Translations under genes and position numbers: made by a program
Origin: Akkermansiaceae bacterium
GTDB taxonomy: Bacteria > Verrucomicrobiota > Verrucomicrobiia > Verrucomicrobiales > Akkermansiaceae
Reading direction: 5' to 3'
Assembly: GCA_028293225.1 (NCBI GenBank)
Contig: JAQGPE010000543.1
Location: 1-5,808 of the forward strand
DNA: 5,808 nt
Shown here: positions 5,682-5,808 of the stretch, one piece after another
How positions within the stretch are numbered: position 1 is the first letter of the stretch
Layout: every line of letters begins with the position of its first letter
The notes under the pieces: model-generated
Databases searched by the model: none
Told to the model about the DNA's origin: nothing
What the model saw: only the letters and a program-made list of their open reading frames with translations

Positions 5682-5696
5682 ACGGCCTCCAAGGCT

Positions 5697-5808
5697 TCAA
5701 TCCAGCACCTTCATCACTTCCTTCACCGCGTTGGCGGCGATGTGGAACTGCTCGGCTTCCCGCGCATTGAGGTTCGGTTGCAGGATTCGCTCGACCCCGC
5801 GCTTGCCG
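5697..5808 (-). CDS. mdh: C-terminus of a malate (or lactate) dehydrogenase, partial
   Basis: Reading leftwards from the right edge, 36 codons are followed by TGA at 5699-5697; the start lies outside the window. The fragment begins Gly-Lys-Arg-Gly-Val-Glu-Arg-Ile, continues with a Pro-x-Leu-Asn turn, then an amphipathic helix with Glu-x-x-x-Phe and Ala-Val-Lys-Glu-Val, and ends soon after. This matches the end of LDH-like malate dehydrogenases and L-lactate dehydrogenases (pattern G-VE-I, L-EE, then a helix ending VKEL/V), where it forms the last strand and C-terminal helix of the catalytic domain. Malate dehydrogenase interconverts malate and oxaloacetate with NAD in the TCA cycle. The fragment is too short to separate malate from lactate dehydrogenase, since substrate-specificity residues lie upstream. 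It is convergent with rarD. Confidence 0.55.
   Translation of the reverse strand, partial: GKRGVERILQPNLNAREAEQFHIAANAVKEVMKVLD

Overview
This is a GC-rich chromosomal window from a Gram-negative bacterium. An LpxA gene implies a lipid A outer membrane. The style of that LpxA (PQDL, AFHQF and LAMSQG-type motifs), the scarcity of Shine-Dalgarno sequences, and lpxA lying outside the proteobacterial lpxD-fabZ-lpxA-lpxB order together suggest the Verrucomicrobia/PVC group. That placement is inference from memory, not a database result.

Layout. Positions 1-1197 (minus) hold the N-terminal 399 codons of a signal-peptide-bearing, multi-spanning membrane protein of unknown function that runs off the left edge. 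Positions 1198-1386 are a divergent intergenic region with a 13-bp palindrome and a GC-rich hairpin. Five plus-strand genes follow, all in the same reading frame: two adjacent uncharacterised genes (1387-2151 and 2155-3006), lpxA (3061-3837), a protein consisting of a stand-alone LON substrate-binding-type domain (3898-4503), and a RarD-type EamA transporter (4507-5424). Spacers are 3, 54, 60 and 3 nt, so this could be one operon or two translationally coupled pairs flanking lpxA. A lower-GC convergent intergenic region (5425-5696) carries short tandem and inverted repeats. The window ends in the last 36 codons of a minus-strand gene whose C-terminus looks like a malate/lactate dehydrogenase.

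How the genes relate. LpxA acylates UDP-GlcNAc in the first step of lipid A synthesis. RarD is an inner-membrane DMT-superfamily permease. The LON-domain protein has no ATPase or protease part. The 2155-3006 product has anchor residues that line up by eye with the two-halved HemS/HmuS/ChuS haem-handling family, and the 1387-2151 product shares some of the same pattern. If correct, this is a diverged tandem pair of HemS-like proteins placed upstream of lpxA, with no haem transporter visible in the window. No RNA gene, CRISPR array, insertion sequence or phage gene was found. The items most worth a second look are the HemS-like pair and the repeat cluster at 5438-5652.
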